Assembly: GCF_900101475.1 (NCBI RefSeq)
Contig: NZ_FMZV01000001.1
Location: 372,001-436,000 of the forward strand
DNA length: 64,000 bases
Origin: Ruegeria marina
GTDB lineage: Bacteria; Pseudomonadota; Alphaproteobacteria; Rhodobacterales; Rhodobacteraceae
Direction: 5' to 3'
This document shows, in pieces, positions 36,296-45,257 of this stretch (within the stretch, counting starts at the first letter, position 1; the number at the start of each line of letters is the position of its first letter). The notes below the pieces were generated by a model, which saw only the letters and a program-made list of their open reading frames with translations, was not told where the DNA came from and did not search any database. A program made the position numbers and the translations under genes.

Positions 36296-37207
36296 TCACG
36301 TCGCTTTGGCAATTTGTCCCGAGGCGTTCCGGCTGCGCGCCATCTCGCGCGCCAGTCGCCGCTCGCGCAGGAAGGTGTAGAGCCCCGATCCGATGATCAG
36401 CGTGGCCCCCGCAAGGGTCAGCAGGTCGGGCTGCTCGCCAAACACCAGCATGCCTGCAAGAATAGAGAACACCAGCCGGGTATAGCGGAACGGCGTCACG
36501 GCCGAGGCCTCGCCCACCCGCATCGCGGTCACGATGCCATGATAGCCCAGCACACCGAAAATCACGGCACCGGCATAGGGCCCGACCTGAACGGAAGTGA
36601 CGGGTGCAAATCCACCCGGCGAGAGCGCCATCATCACCCCGCCCACCAGCACAAGCGCCAGGTAGGCCTGGAACGACACCACCGCCGAGGCGACCCGCGC
36701 GTCGATCCGCCGGGTGATCAGGTCGCGCGCGGCCACCGCGATCACGCTCGCAACAACGAAAAGCGATTCCGGTCGGAACCCCTCCATCCCCGGCCGGATG
36801 ATCATCAGCACACCGGCAAACCCGACGCCGATCGCGCTCCAGCGCCGCCAGCCCACTGTTTCACCCAGGAACAGCGCCGCCCCCATGGTCACTGCCAGCG
36901 GCATCGCCTGGAACACGGCGGCAACGGTCGACAGGTCGACCAGCGACAGCGCGGTGATGAAGGTCAGCGCACTGACCGCCTCGGTCCCGGCCCGCATCAG
37001 TGGCAGTGGCGACCAGGCGACGCGGGTGAACACCGGCTTGCGCGTCACCACCGCCATCACCAGGAAAACGGCCGCACAGAAAAGGCCCAGCACCAGCATG
37101 ATCTGCCCGGTCGGCACCTCGGCGGAAAGGATCTTGATGAAAATGTCCTCAAGGGTAAAGGCCGCCATGGCGGCGACGACAAGCAGGATACCGTTGACAT
37201 TGTTCAT
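36296..37207 (-). CDS. DMT superfamily transporter (EamA)
   Basis: This 303-residue inner-membrane protein has ten predicted helices in two EamA repeats of about 140 residues. Features are an acidic residue early in helix 1 (FTLEDIFIK), GETVGWRRWSAIGVGFAGVLMI at the end of repeat one, and GEQPDLLTLAGATLIIGSGLY at the end of repeat two. Members export metabolites such as amino acids. ATG 37207 is used because 37333 would add 42 non-hydrophobic residues. The substrate is unknown. Possibly cotranscribed from the ACT-domain gene 141 bp upstream. Confidence 0.87.
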   Translation of the reverse strand: MNNVNGILLVVAAMAAFTLEDIFIKILSAEVPTGQIMLVLGLFCAAVFLVMAVVTRKPVFTRVAWSPLPLMRAGTEAVSALTFITALSLVDLSTVAAVFQAMPLAVTMGAALFLGETVGWRRWSAIGVGFAGVLMIIRPGMEGFRPESLFVVASVIAVAARDLITRRIDARVASAVVSFQAYLALVLVGGVMMALSPGGFAPVTSVQVGPYAGAVIFGVLGYHGIVTAMRVGEASAVTPFRYTRLVFSILAGMLVFGEQPDLLTLAGATLIIGSGLYTFLRERRLAREMARSRNASGQIAKAT

Positions 37208-37348
37208 GGGTGTGCGCCTCGACAAGGCCCGGCGGACCGGGATTTGCCGGCAGCCAAAGCGCAAGCGCGCCGCCGTCGCAAGGGCGAATCCCTTGCCGCC
37301 GATGAAAAGACGTGGGCCGGTCCATCGCGCCATGTGATGACCCGGATG

Positions 37349-37756
37349 TCACCCTTGCGCCGCGCCCCGCGCGATCTCCGCCAATACCCGCATCGCTTCC
37401 TCCTCGCGCCCGTCAGGCACGAAAAGATGGTCATGGTAGAATCCAGATACCGGGTTCACACCCATTCCCCGCCGAGCAAGTTCGGTGGCGATGCGGGCGA
37501 TGAACCCTACCGCCGCAAGCGAGGAATGCACCTCCAGCGTGATCATCCGGCAGGGAAACTCGTAATCCAGCCCCTGCACCTCGGCCTCGGATTGCAGAAG
37601 GATCAGCGTGGTGCCCTCGGCCTCGCGGAACATCATCCGGGGCCGAAGACCCCCCGGAACGGCGCCATCCTCGAGGCTGACGAACACGTGAATGCCGTCG
37701 ACCAGTCGCGCCGAAAGGCTTTGCAACAGGATCTCCAGGTCGGTCTCGCCGCTCAT
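37349..37756 (-). CDS. ACT domain-containing protein (DUF2241-like)
   Basis: This 135-residue stand-alone ACT protein has two small alpha/beta units. The recognisable parts are EFPCRMITLEVHSSLAAVGFIARIATELARRGMGVNPVSGFYHDHLFVP (about 65-115) and the preceding TTLILLQSEAEVQG. ACT domains bind amino acids, often as allosteric sensors. The ligand is unknown. The neighbouring EamA exporter (downstream, same strand) makes an amino-acid link plausible but unproven. Confidence 0.8.
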   Translation of the reverse strand: MSGETDLEILLQSLSARLVDGIHVFVSLEDGAVPGGLRPRMMFREAEGTTLILLQSEAEVQGLDYEFPCRMITLEVHSSLAAVGFIARIATELARRGMGVNPVSGFYHDHLFVPDGREEEAMRVLAEIARGAAQG

Positions 37757-37901
37757 TTCGCAATCTCCCTCGCCGCCCCTCGGTCCGCCTCGCGGCCCGG
37801 TGGCATCCCGATCCGGCGCTTGGGGCCAATACTATTAGGTGGCGGGCCGATCGGCTAGAATGGCGCCCGGATAGTGTCACCTTCAGCCGAATCAGAACCC
37901 G

Positions 37902-38228
37902 ATGAAACCTCTCCTTGCCCTCCCCGCCATCTGCCTCTGCCTCGCGGCCCCGGCCCTTGCCGCCGACGCCTGTCCCTGGGCCGACGGCCAATACGCCTTC
38001 AGCGAGCATGGAATTTACGGAGATTTCGCGGTTAACGCGGATTGCACCGAACTGGTCTGGGACCGCCTCAGCAACGCCCCCGAAACCACCCCGCTGGAAC
38101 GCAGCCGGGACGGCTGGAAGGGCGCACTGAGCAAGGCCGACGTAGAGCTTCTGGAAAACGGCGAACACCTGCGCTTGACCAGCACCGGCGGCGCCATGCG
38201 GCAGGTCAAGGCGAAACGCGAGAACTGA
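37902..38228 (+). CDS. Small secreted protein, unknown function
   Basis: This 108-residue protein has a signal peptide (about 1-21, cut after ALA) and an 87-residue mature domain with two cysteines (C24 and C48), which could form one disulfide. I do not recognise the family. It stands alone between divergent and convergent neighbours; the repeat element copy D lies 63 nt behind it in opposite sense. Confidence 0.65.
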   Translation: MKPLLALPAICLCLAAPALAADACPWADGQYAFSEHGIYGDFAVNADCTELVWDRLSNAPETTPLERSRDGWKGALSKADVELLENGEHLRLTSTGGAMRQVKAKREN

Positions 38229-38290
38229 CGATAAATCACGACGGCCGCCCGGAAAAACCGCGCCCGAAATGGCGCCGAGCGAAGCCCCCG

Positions 38291-38355
38291 CTTTTTCATC
38301 TTTTCCACAAAGACTCCGGGAGAGTCGCCCAGCGGGCGACGGGAACAGCGCCCCC
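38291..38355 (-). repeat. GGAGTATTT hairpin element, copy D (diverged)
   Basis: Reverse-oriented diverged copy: AAAGACTCC replaces AAATACTCC, and the end palindrome is GGGAACAGCGCCCCC (38341-38355). In its own sense it begins 26 nt behind the fur stop. Confidence 0.65.
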
Positions 38356-38381
38356 TGCCGCCGTCGTCGCGCGCGGAAAGC

Positions 38382-38795
38382 CTAACCCTTGCGCAGCGGC
38401 ACCCCGTAAAGTTCCAGCTTGTGCCCCTTGAGACGGTAGCCCAGCTTGGCTGCGATGCGCTCCTGCAAGGCTTCGATCTCGGGGTCGACGAATTCGATCA
38501 CCTCGCCGGTATTCAGGTCGATCAGGTGGTCGTGATGGTCGCGCTCGGCATCCTCGTAGCGCGCCCGCCCGTCGCCGAATTCCAGCCGGTCGAGAATGCC
38601 CGCCTCCTCGAACAGCTTTACCGTTCTGTAGACCGTCGCGATCGAAATGCCGGCATCCATCTTCGACGCGCGGGCATAGAGTTCCTCGACGTCCGGATGG
38701 TCGTCGCTTTCCTCAAGCACCTGGGCGATGATGCGGCGCTGGCCGGTCATGCGCAGGCCCTTGGCCTCGCAACGGGCGATGATCGGTTTGGACAT
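38382..38795 (-). CDS. fur: Fur family regulator (Fur/Mur type)
   Basis: This 137-residue metal-responsive repressor has an N-terminal winged helix (MTGQRRIIAQVLEES and GISIATVYRTVKLFEEAGIL) and a C-terminal dimerisation domain. The metal-binding stretch HHDHLIDLNTGEVIEF spans about 87-102. The CxxC structural-zinc pairs of E. coli Fur are missing; the only cysteine is C9. In Rhodobacterales such proteins often act as Mur, a manganese-responsive repressor, so iron versus manganese sensing is uncertain. ATG 38795 fits the family start. Confidence 0.9.
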   Translation of the reverse strand: MSKPIIARCEAKGLRMTGQRRIIAQVLEESDDHPDVEELYARASKMDAGISIATVYRTVKLFEEAGILDRLEFGDGRARYEDAERDHHDHLIDLNTGEVIEFVDPEIEALQERIAAKLGYRLKGHKLELYGVPLRKG

Positions 38796-39133
38796 GGGCG
38801 CTTCCTGTCTCGGCATTCGGGTTACGGGTTTACATGCTGTTTCAGCACAGGGCTACCCGCCTTTTTATCACCGACCACGGTTGACATTCCCCGCTGCCGG
38901 GGTCACATGCAGTCGACGCCGATGTCCCCTGCCGCGTGAGCAGACGGAAACAAAAAGCGGGATGCACCCGCGCGGCCCTTTGCCGGGCCTTCCACCGGAC
39001 ACGGCACATCTGTTCCCACAGTCACGCATGGGGCAAACCGACGGACCGGTCCGGGGCACGAGGCTGCCGGGCAGAGGTTCGCGGACCCGCTCGTGACGCC
39101 GTGCCCCAGAGGGTCCGGCGCGAAGGAATAGAT
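38796..39133. other. Intergenic region: fur promoter side and structured rhlE leader
   Basis: These 338 bp between divergent genes hold no supported ORF. They contain a TTGACA box (38881-38886) and several perfect inverted repeats ahead of the helicase start: CCCCG-CTGC-CGGGG (38889-38902), GCGGG-ATGCA-CCCGC (38957-38971), GGCCC/GGGCC (38974-38989) and the 12-bp palindrome CGGACCGGTCCG (39042-39053). A long structured 5' UTR for the helicase mRNA is likely. Confidence 0.5.
38881..38909 (+). promoter_or_regulatory. Candidate promoter of the DEAD-box helicase gene
   Basis: A perfect -35 TTGACA at 38881-38886 is followed after 17 bp by a weak -10 CACATG. The spacer contains the inverted repeat CCCCG-CTGC-CGGGG, which could be an operator. 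Transcription from here would give a leader of about 215 nt. Confidence 0.4.
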
Positions 39134-40393
39134 ATGAGCGATTTCGACATGATGGGCCTGGACAAGGCCCTGGTGAACCGCCTGGCAAAGATGGGCATCA
39201 CCGAACCGACCCCGATCCAGGCCCGGGCCATCCCCGAGGCGCTGAATGGCCACGACGTGATGGGTCTGGCCCAGACCGGCACCGGCAAGACCGCGGCCTT
39301 CGGCGTGCCGCTGATCACCTTGCTGAGCCAGGTCGGCCGCAAACCGGCGCGTGGCACCGTGCGCGGGCTGGTACTGGCCCCCACCCGCGAACTGGCGCAG
39401 CAGATCGCCGAAACGCTGAAGGCGCTGACCGAGGATACCCCGCTCAAGGTGGCAATCGTGGTGGGCGGCGTGTCCATCAACCCGCAGATCAAGCGACTGG
39501 AACGCGGCATCGACATTCTCGTTGCCACCCCGGGCCGTCTGATGGACCTGATGGAACGCCGCGCCGTCGATCTGGGCAGCTGCTCCTTCCTGGTGCTGGA
39601 CGAGGCCGACCAGATGCTCGATCTGGGCTTTATCCATGCCCTGCGCAAGATCGCGGCGGTGCTGCCGAAGGAACGGCAGACCATGCTGTTCTCGGCCACC
39701 ATGCCCAAGCTGATGAACGAGATCGCCCAGAGCTATCTGAAGAGCCCGCGCCGGATCGAGGTCTCGCCCCCGGGCAAGGCCGCCGACAAGGTGACTCAGG
39801 TGGTGCATTTCATCGCCAAGGCGGCCAAGACCGATCTGCTGATCGAGCTTCTGGACACCCATCGCGACGAACGCGCCATCGTCTTCGGACGCACCAAATG
39901 GGGCTGCGAGAAACTGGCGAAAACGCTGGAAAAGGCGGGCTTCGCCACCGCCGCCGTGCATGGCAACAAGAGCCAGGGCCAGCGCGACCGCGCCATAGCC
40001 GCCTTCAAGGAGGCCGAGGTCCGCGTTCTCGTGGCCACCGACGTGGCCGCGCGCGGTCTCGACATTCCGGACGTGAAGCATGTCTACAACTACGAACTGC
40101 CGAACGTGCCGGATGCCTATGTCCACCGCATCGGCCGCACCGCGCGGGCGGGCAAGGACGGCGCCGCCATCGCCTTTTGCGCACCTGACGAGATGGAGGA
40201 ACTGGCCGCCATCCAGAAGGTGATGAAGGCCGCGATTCCGGTCGCCTCGGGCCGACCCTGGCAGCCGATGGAAGACCCGGCAAAACCGGCCGCCAAGAAA
40301 GGCCCGCAACGGGGCGGCGGCGGCAAGCCCGGCGACGCCCACCGCAGCCGCAGGGGCGGCCGCGGCCGCGGCGGACCGCGCAAGGCGGCCTGA
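39134..40393 (+). CDS. DEAD-box RNA helicase, RhlE-like
   Basis: This 419-residue ATP-dependent RNA helicase has the Q motif (GITEPTPIQARAIP, about 21-34), Walker A AQTGTGKT (46-53), DEAD box in LVLDEADQMLD (near 156), SAT motif (FSATMP) and motif VI HRIGRTARAG. A C-terminal tail of about 40 residues rich in Gly, Arg and Lys should bind RNA. RhlE-type helicases help ribosome assembly and RNA turnover, often in the cold. The gene is monocistronic, with a long structured leader upstream and the repeat element 38 nt behind it. Confidence 0.95.
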   Translation: MSDFDMMGLDKALVNRLAKMGITEPTPIQARAIPEALNGHDVMGLAQTGTGKTAAFGVPLITLLSQVGRKPARGTVRGLVLAPTRELAQQIAETLKALTEDTPLKVAIVVGGVSINPQIKRLERGIDILVATPGRLMDLMERRAVDLGSCSFLVLDEADQMLDLGFIHALRKIAAVLPKERQTMLFSATMPKLMNEIAQSYLKSPRRIEVSPPGKAADKVTQVVHFIAKAAKTDLLIELLDTHRDERAIVFGRTKWGCEKLAKTLEKAGFATAAVHGNKSQGQRDRAIAAFKEAEVRVLVATDVAARGLDIPDVKHVYNYELPNVPDAYVHRIGRTARAGKDGAAIAFCAPDEMEELAAIQKVMKAAIPVASGRPWQPMEDPAKPAAKKGPQRGGGGKPGDAHRSRRGGRGRGGPRKAA

Positions 40394-40430
40394 CAGGGAT
40401 TTGTTTCGCCGCCTGACAGCGGCGACCAAC

Positions 40431-40478
40431 CGGGGGCTCTGCCCCCGGACCCCCGGGATATTTCAGGCAAGAGGATGG
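40431..40478 (+). repeat. GGAGTATTT hairpin element, copy E (short form)
   Basis: Short copy: GGGGGCTCTGCCCCC, directly followed by GGACCCCCGGGATATTTCAGG and GAGGATGGAAG. The middle hairpin is absent and the box reads GGGATATTT. It begins 38 nt behind the helicase stop in the same sense. Confidence 0.7.
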
Positions 40479-40481
40479 AAG

Positions 40482-41186
40482 CTAGCCCACCGCCACCAGG
40501 TCGGCCCAGACCGGCAGGTGGTCCGAGGCGATATGCGCCGGGCGGTCGGCATGAACGCCATGCGCCGTCACCGCCAGACCGCCGCTGTGCGCGATACGGT
40601 CGAGCGCGCCCAGGGGCTGCGGCGACGGAAAGCTGGGGCGCGGCGGCAAAAACCGCATCATCGGCGCCAGGTGATCGAGCACCGGCTGGCGCGACCATTC
40701 GTTGAAATCCCCGGCCCAGACCGTCGGCATCGCCTCCAACCGGACCATGTCCCGCGCCAGATGCACCACCTGGTCGCGCCGTGACGCGCTCAGCAGCCCC
40801 AGGTGCATGCCCACCACGCGCAGGGGGCCGATCGGCGTGTCGAACTCGACCCGCACCGCGCCGCGCGGCTCCAGCCCTGGCAGATCGTGATGGGCGGTGG
40901 CGCGCAGGGTGATATCCGCCCCCTGCCAGATCACCGCATTGCCATGCCAGCCCAGCGAGCCCGCACCGCCAAGATCGGCAATCTGCCACCCCGCCTCGTT
41001 CAGCACGAAATGCGGCAGTGCTGCGGGGCGCGGCGGCAGGCGCTTGTCGGCCTCTTGCAGAACCACGACCTGCGCGCCGAGCGCGTCGAGCACCTGCAGA
41101 ATGCGGCGCGGCTGACGGCGCAGGTCGAGACCCACGCATTTCTGGATGTTGTAGCTGGCAAGCCGCAGGGTATCGGGACGGGGCAT
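40482..41186 (-). CDS. Endonuclease/exonuclease/phosphatase family protein
   Basis: This 234-residue protein has the EEP fold. It shows LRLASYNIQKCVG near the N-terminus, VVVLQEADKR with the metal-binding glutamate, VVGMHLGLLS, an AGDFNEW motif and a terminal ASDHLPVWADL with the catalytic histidine. The family includes DNases, sphingomyelinases and phosphatases, so the substrate is open. No signal peptide is visible. ATG 41186 fits the family start. Confidence 0.88.
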   Translation of the reverse strand: MPRPDTLRLASYNIQKCVGLDLRRQPRRILQVLDALGAQVVVLQEADKRLPPRPAALPHFVLNEAGWQIADLGGAGSLGWHGNAVIWQGADITLRATAHHDLPGLEPRGAVRVEFDTPIGPLRVVGMHLGLLSASRRDQVVHLARDMVRLEAMPTVWAGDFNEWSRQPVLDHLAPMMRFLPPRPSFPSPQPLGALDRIAHSGGLAVTAHGVHADRPAHIASDHLPVWADLVAVG

Positions 41187-41263
41187 CGGTTCTACAGGAC
41201 GTCTCTTTCCCCTGTCATGCGGGAGGTCGCGCCGCAAAGCAAGAGCGTCCGGGCCGGATCTGC

Positions 41264-41287
41264 TTGACATGTGCAGGAACTGCACAT
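41264..41287 (+). promoter_or_regulatory. -35 box overlapped by a perfect 19-bp inverted repeat
   Basis: TTGACA (41264-41269) runs into the inverted repeat ATGTGCAG-GAA-CTGCACAT (41269-41287), just 11 nt ahead of the exporter ATG at 41299. A repressor bound there would block the promoter. No regulator gene is adjacent. The -10 box is not clear. Confidence 0.55.
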
Positions 41288-41298
41288 CCTTTTGGCGC

Positions 41299-42174
41299 AT
41301 GGAAGAAAAACGCCCCGTCGATGCGGCCGGAGCCGCCGCCCTGATCGGTATCGCCGCGCTGCTGGCCTTCAACCAGGTCGTCATCAAGATCACGGGTGGA
41401 GGATTCGGCCCGGTGTTCCAGGCCGGTCTGCGCTCGGGTATCGCGCTTGTCTTCCTGCTGGGCTGGATATGGGTACTGGGCAAGCCGATGGCCTTTCCCC
41501 GCGCTGCGATCGCGGGCGGGCTGATCACCGGGCTTCTCTTCACCGTCGAGTTCATGGCCATCTTTACCGCGCTCGACCTGACCGCGGTATCGCGATCCTC
41601 GATCCTGTTCTATTCGATGCCGGTCTGGCTGGCGCTCGGGGCCCATGTCCTGCTGCCGGGAGAGCGGCTGTCCGGCCCTCGGGTCATGGGGCTCATGCTG
41701 GCGATGGTTGGCGTGGTGCTGGCGCTGCTCGACCGCGATGCCGCCCATGTGAGCCTGACCGGCGATGCGCTGGCCGTGTTTGCCGCCATGTGCTGGGCCG
41801 GGCTGGCGCTGGTGGTGCGGATCACGCCGCTGGCGCGGGTGTCGGCCGAATTGCAGCTGATGTGCCAGCTGGTGGTCTCGGCTCCGATCCTGCTGATGCT
41901 GGCGCCGTTCTTCGGCGATCTCATGAGGGATCCACAACCCTTGCACTGGGCCGGGCTGCTGTTCCAGTCGATCGGGGTCGTTGGCCTGGGTTTCATGATC
42001 TGGTTCCGGTTGCTGGCCACCTACCGGGCAAACGGGGTCGCTTCGTTCAGCTTCCTGTCGCCGGTGCTGGCGGTGATCTTCGGCTGGCTGGCGCTGGGCG
42101 AGCATGTGGCGGGTCAGGTCTGGCTGGCGCTCGGTCTGGTGGCGGCGGGCATCTTCCTGATCAACCGGCGCTGA
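41299..42174 (+). CDS. DMT superfamily transporter (EamA)
   Basis: This 291-residue ten-helix inner-membrane exporter has two EamA repeats. Typical stretches are FNQVVIKITGGGFGPVFQAGLRSGIAL in helices 1-2, TAVSRSSILFYSMPVWLALGAHVLLPGERLSG closing repeat one, and SFLSPVLAVIFGWLALGE closing repeat two. Substrate unknown. Start: ATG 41299 is chosen because the alternative ATG at 41269 lies inside the operator-like inverted repeat. Regulation by a DNA-binding repressor is suggested by that repeat. Confidence 0.87.
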   Translation: MEEKRPVDAAGAAALIGIAALLAFNQVVIKITGGGFGPVFQAGLRSGIALVFLLGWIWVLGKPMAFPRAAIAGGLITGLLFTVEFMAIFTALDLTAVSRSSILFYSMPVWLALGAHVLLPGERLSGPRVMGLMLAMVGVVLALLDRDAAHVSLTGDALAVFAAMCWAGLALVVRITPLARVSAELQLMCQLVVSAPILLMLAPFFGDLMRDPQPLHWAGLLFQSIGVVGLGFMIWFRLLATYRANGVASFSFLSPVLAVIFGWLALGEHVAGQVWLALGLVAAGIFLINRR

Positions 42175-42188
42175 GACGGTGGAGGTGC

Positions 42189-42249
42189 GGGGGCTCTGCC
42201 CCCGCCGCCCCATGGGCGACTCCCCCTGAGTATTTTCGAAAAGATGAAG
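42189..42249 (+). repeat. GGAGTATTT hairpin element, copy F
   Basis: GGGGGCTCTGCCCCC (42189-42203), then a middle hairpin, CCCCCTGAGTATTTTC and AAAGATGAAG. It begins 15 nt behind the EamA stop in the same sense and reaches the selO stop codon. Confidence 0.8.
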
Positions 42250-42250
42250 A

Positions 42251-43669
42251 TCAGGTGCCGCAGAACGTGGCCTGGACGACCTCGTTTTCCGCGGGCGGGC
42301 GGGTAAGGTCGATCTGATCCGGCTGATCCTCGTAGGGACGGGCGAGCACGGCGTTGAGCCGGTGAAAGAGCGTGTAATCGTCATTCACCGCCGCCGCGAT
42401 CATCTGCTCGATCCGGTGGTTGCGCGGGATGAAGGCAGGGTTCGCGGCGCGCATCAGCGCATCGGGACCAGCTTCTTGCCCGAGGCGCTGCTGCCAGCCT
42501 TCGGCCCAGCCATCATAGGCGGTGGGGTCGGTGAACTGGTCGCGCGCCCTGGCACTGCCGAGAGCGCGGAACGTGTTGGTGAAATCCGCCTGTTCGCGGG
42601 CCATCCGGTTGAGCAGGTCGGTGACCAGCGCCTTGTCGGCATCGGTGGGCCGGTCAATGCCGATCTTGGCGGCGAAAACCCTGAGCCATTCGCGCTCCAG
42701 CAGTCCGGGCATCGCGTGCACGATCCCGGTCGCCTCCTCGACGGCGGCTTCCTTGTCCTCCATCTGCTGGATCAGCGCGGTAGCAAGCTGCGCCAGGTTC
42801 CAGACCGCGATGTCAGGCTGGTTCGAATAGGCATAGCGCCCGAACCGGTCGATCGAGGAATAAACGGTGTCGGGGTGGTAGCTGTCCATGAAGGCGCAGG
42901 GGCCATAGTCGATGGTCTCGCCCGAGATCGAACTGTTGTCGGTGTTCATCACCCCGTGGATGAAACCCACCCCCATCCAGAGCGCGATCAGGCGCGCCTG
43001 GGCGTCGCGCACCGCTGCCAGAAGGCCCATTGGCCCCTGCGCATCCGGGTAGTGGCGCGCAATGGCATAATCCGTCAGGCTCCGAAGATGTGCAATCTCG
43101 CCCCGCGCCGCAAAGACCTGGAAGGTGCCGACCCGCAGGTGACTTTGCGCCACTCGCGTCAGCACCGCACCCGGCAGGGCGCGCTCACGCAGCACGGTTT
43201 CTCCCGTCTCGACCACGGCCAGGGCGCGGGTGGTGGGGATACCGAGTGCGGCCATCGCCTCGCTCACCACGTATTCGCGCAGCACCGGCCCCAGCCAGGC
43301 CCGCCCATCGCCCGAGCGCGAATAGGGCGTGCGGCCGGCCCCCTTGAGCTGGATGTCGCGGCGGATGCCGTCCGCCCCCACCACCTCGCCCAGCAGGATC
43401 GCGCGCCCATCACCAAGCTGCGGATTGTATTGGCCGAACTGGTGCCCGGAATAAAGTTGCGCCAGCGGCTGGGCCCCTTCGGGCACCGCGTTGCCGGCAA
43501 AGACCTGCGCCATCTCCTGCGCCTCGCCCGGCTGGATGCCCAGCACCCGCGCCAGGTCGGCGTTGAACGCGACCAGCCGCGGCGCGCGCACCGGATCCGG
43601 CGCCTGGACGGAAAAGAAACCGCCCGGCAGACGGGCATAACTGTTGTCGAAGGGGATCGATAAAGTCAT
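42251..43669 (-). CDS. selO: Protein adenylyltransferase SelO (YdiU)
   Basis: This 472-residue pseudokinase-fold enzyme transfers AMP from ATP to protein hydroxyl groups and is linked to redox stress. Conserved blocks include [61 protein letters not shown] and [16 protein letters not shown]. The C-terminus ends TFCGT, so Cys470 occupies the site that is selenocysteine in some homologues. ATG 43669 begins at [15 protein letters not shown] as in the family. Confidence 0.95.
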   Translation of the reverse strand: MTLSIPFDNSYARLPGGFFSVQAPDPVRAPRLVAFNADLARVLGIQPGEAQEMAQVFAGNAVPEGAQPLAQLYSGHQFGQYNPQLGDGRAILLGEVVGADGIRRDIQLKGAGRTPYSRSGDGRAWLGPVLREYVVSEAMAALGIPTTRALAVVETGETVLRERALPGAVLTRVAQSHLRVGTFQVFAARGEIAHLRSLTDYAIARHYPDAQGPMGLLAAVRDAQARLIALWMGVGFIHGVMNTDNSSISGETIDYGPCAFMDSYHPDTVYSSIDRFGRYAYSNQPDIAVWNLAQLATALIQQMEDKEAAVEEATGIVHAMPGLLEREWLRVFAAKIGIDRPTDADKALVTDLLNRMAREQADFTNTFRALGSARARDQFTDPTAYDGWAEGWQQRLGQEAGPDALMRAANPAFIPRNHRIEQMIAAAVNDDYTLFHRLNAVLARPYEDQPDQIDLTRPPAENEVVQATFCGT

Positions 43670-43730
43670 GCAGCATAGATATGATCCGGCGAACGAAAAA
43701 CCAGCCCCGACAGAAACCCAAGCAAGCCCC

Positions 43731-44150
43731 ATGACCGCCGAAGAGATCATCCGCCGCCTCGAACTGGAACCCCATCCCGAAGGCGGCTGGTACCGGCAGA
43801 CATGGATGGCCGAGAACGAGGGGCGCGCAACCGGCACCTGTATCTACTTCCTTCTCAAATCCGGCGAGCGCAGCCATTGGCACCGGGTCGACGCCACCGA
43901 GATCTGGCTCTGGCACGCCGGCGCGCCGCTGATCCTGTCGCTGAGCGGGACCGACGCGGGCCCCGCCACCGACCACCTGCTGACCCCGGATCTGGCTGCC
44001 GGCGCGCCGCAACTGATCGTGCCGCCGGACTGGTGGCAGGCCGCGCGCAGCACCGGCGAATACACGCTGGTCAGCTGCACCGTCTCACCCGGCTTCCGGT
44101 TCGAGGGGTTCGAGCTGGCGCTGCCCGGCTTCGACATTCCCCGCGCTTGA
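43731..44150 (+). CDS. DUF985 cupin-like protein
   Basis: This 139-residue RmlC-like cupin of the DUF985 family has the hallmark [17 protein letters not shown] near the N-terminus, [17 protein letters not shown] in the core, and [33 protein letters not shown] at the end. Function in bacteria is unknown. It is divergent from selO with a 61-bp interval, and the desaturase follows 31 nt downstream. Confidence 0.88.
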   Translation: MTAEEIIRRLELEPHPEGGWYRQTWMAENEGRATGTCIYFLLKSGERSHWHRVDATEIWLWHAGAPLILSLSGTDAGPATDHLLTPDLAAGAPQLIVPPDWWQAARSTGEYTLVSCTVSPGFRFEGFELALPGFDIPRA

Positions 44151-44181
44151 CGCGTACCGCCGCCGCGTTAGGCTCGGGCGC

Positions 44182-45072
44182 ATGGATCACCGTACCCTTG
44201 TCGCCAGCCTGCCGCCCGAGACCCGCGCCGAGCTTCTCGCCTGCTCCGACGCCGCCGGGCTGAAACACCTGGCGCTCTATGGGACACTTCTTGGCCTGAC
44301 CAGTCTCGGCATCCTGTTGCGCGTCCCGCTCTGGCCTCTTCTGGTGGTGCCACAGGGGGTTCTGCTCGTTTTTCTCTTCACTCTCTGCCACGAATGCACC
44401 CACAAGACGCCGTTCCGCTCGGCCTGGCTGAACGAGGTCGCGGGCCATGTCTCGGGCGGGCTGATCGCCCTACCCTTCATCTGGTTCCGCTACTTCCACC
44501 TGGCCCATCACAAATGGACCAACGACCCGCAGCGCGACCCCGAACTCGCCGGCAAGCCGCGCCCGGGCAACCGGCGCGACCTGGCACTTTACCTGAGTGG
44601 ATGGCCCTATTGGAGCGGCATGGCAAAGGTGCTGTCCGCCAATGCCCGGGGCCGGTTCGACGCGCCCTACCTGCCCGAACGCCAGCACCCTGCGATGCGG
44701 CACGAGGCGCGGGTTCTGCTCGCCCTCTATGCGCTGGCGCTGGCCAGCCTCGCCATCTCGCCGCTTGTCCTCTGGCTCTGGATCGTGCCGCTTGTCATCG
44801 GCCAGCCGTTCCTGCGGCTCTACCTCCTGGCCGAACACGGGCTCTGCCCGCCGGTGGCCGACATGTTGGAAAACTCGCGCACGACTTTCACCACCCGCCT
44901 CGTGCGCTTCCTCGCCTGGAACATGCCCTATCACGCCGAGCACCATGCCTACCCGGCAGTGCCTTTTTACCGCCTCCCGGCCTTGCACTGCTGGACCCGG
45001 ACGCATCTGAAAAACACCTCGGACGGCTATGCCGCCTTCGCCGCGCAATACCTTGCCCAACTGAAGGACTGA
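44182..45072 (+). CDS. Membrane fatty acid desaturase family protein
   Basis: This 296-residue di-iron membrane enzyme has the three expected histidine boxes: HECTH (70-74), HLAHH (106-110) and HAEHH (251-255). Four hydrophobic segments surround them. Family members desaturate or hydroxylate acyl chains or carotenoids. The length and box spacing do not allow a substrate call. It follows the DUF985 cupin by 31 nt and is convergent with anmK. Confidence 0.85.
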   Translation: MDHRTLVASLPPETRAELLACSDAAGLKHLALYGTLLGLTSLGILLRVPLWPLLVVPQGVLLVFLFTLCHECTHKTPFRSAWLNEVAGHVSGGLIALPFIWFRYFHLAHHKWTNDPQRDPELAGKPRPGNRRDLALYLSGWPYWSGMAKVLSANARGRFDAPYLPERQHPAMRHEARVLLALYALALASLAISPLVLWLWIVPLVIGQPFLRLYLLAEHGLCPPVADMLENSRTTFTTRLVRFLAWNMPYHAEHHAYPAVPFYRLPALHCWTRTHLKNTSDGYAAFAAQYLAQLKD

Positions 45073-45193
45073 CCGGCCCTCGATCCGCTTGCAAATCAGA
45101 GAATCCCGCCCTCCGAGCCCCTTCCCGCATCAACACCGCTTGCCGCTGTACCGAGCACAAAAAGCCGCCCTGCCTTGCAGAGTGGCGTTACTG

Positions 45194-45256
45194 CTTCTTT
45201 CTGGTCGGAAATACTCCGGGGGTGAGGCCCGCGAGGGCCGAGGGGGCGGAGCCCCC
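45194..45256 (-). repeat. GGAGTATTT hairpin element, copy G
   Basis: Reverse-oriented copy: CTTCTTTCTGGTCGG, AAATACTCC, a GAGGCCCGCGAGGGCC hairpin, and GGGGGCGGAGCCCCC (45242-45256). In its own sense it begins 1 nt behind the anmK stop. Confidence 0.82.
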
Positions 45257-45257
45257 T

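Noticed and set aside
38903-40429. 508-codon minus-strand frame
   Set aside because: Antisense shadow of the DEAD-box helicase.
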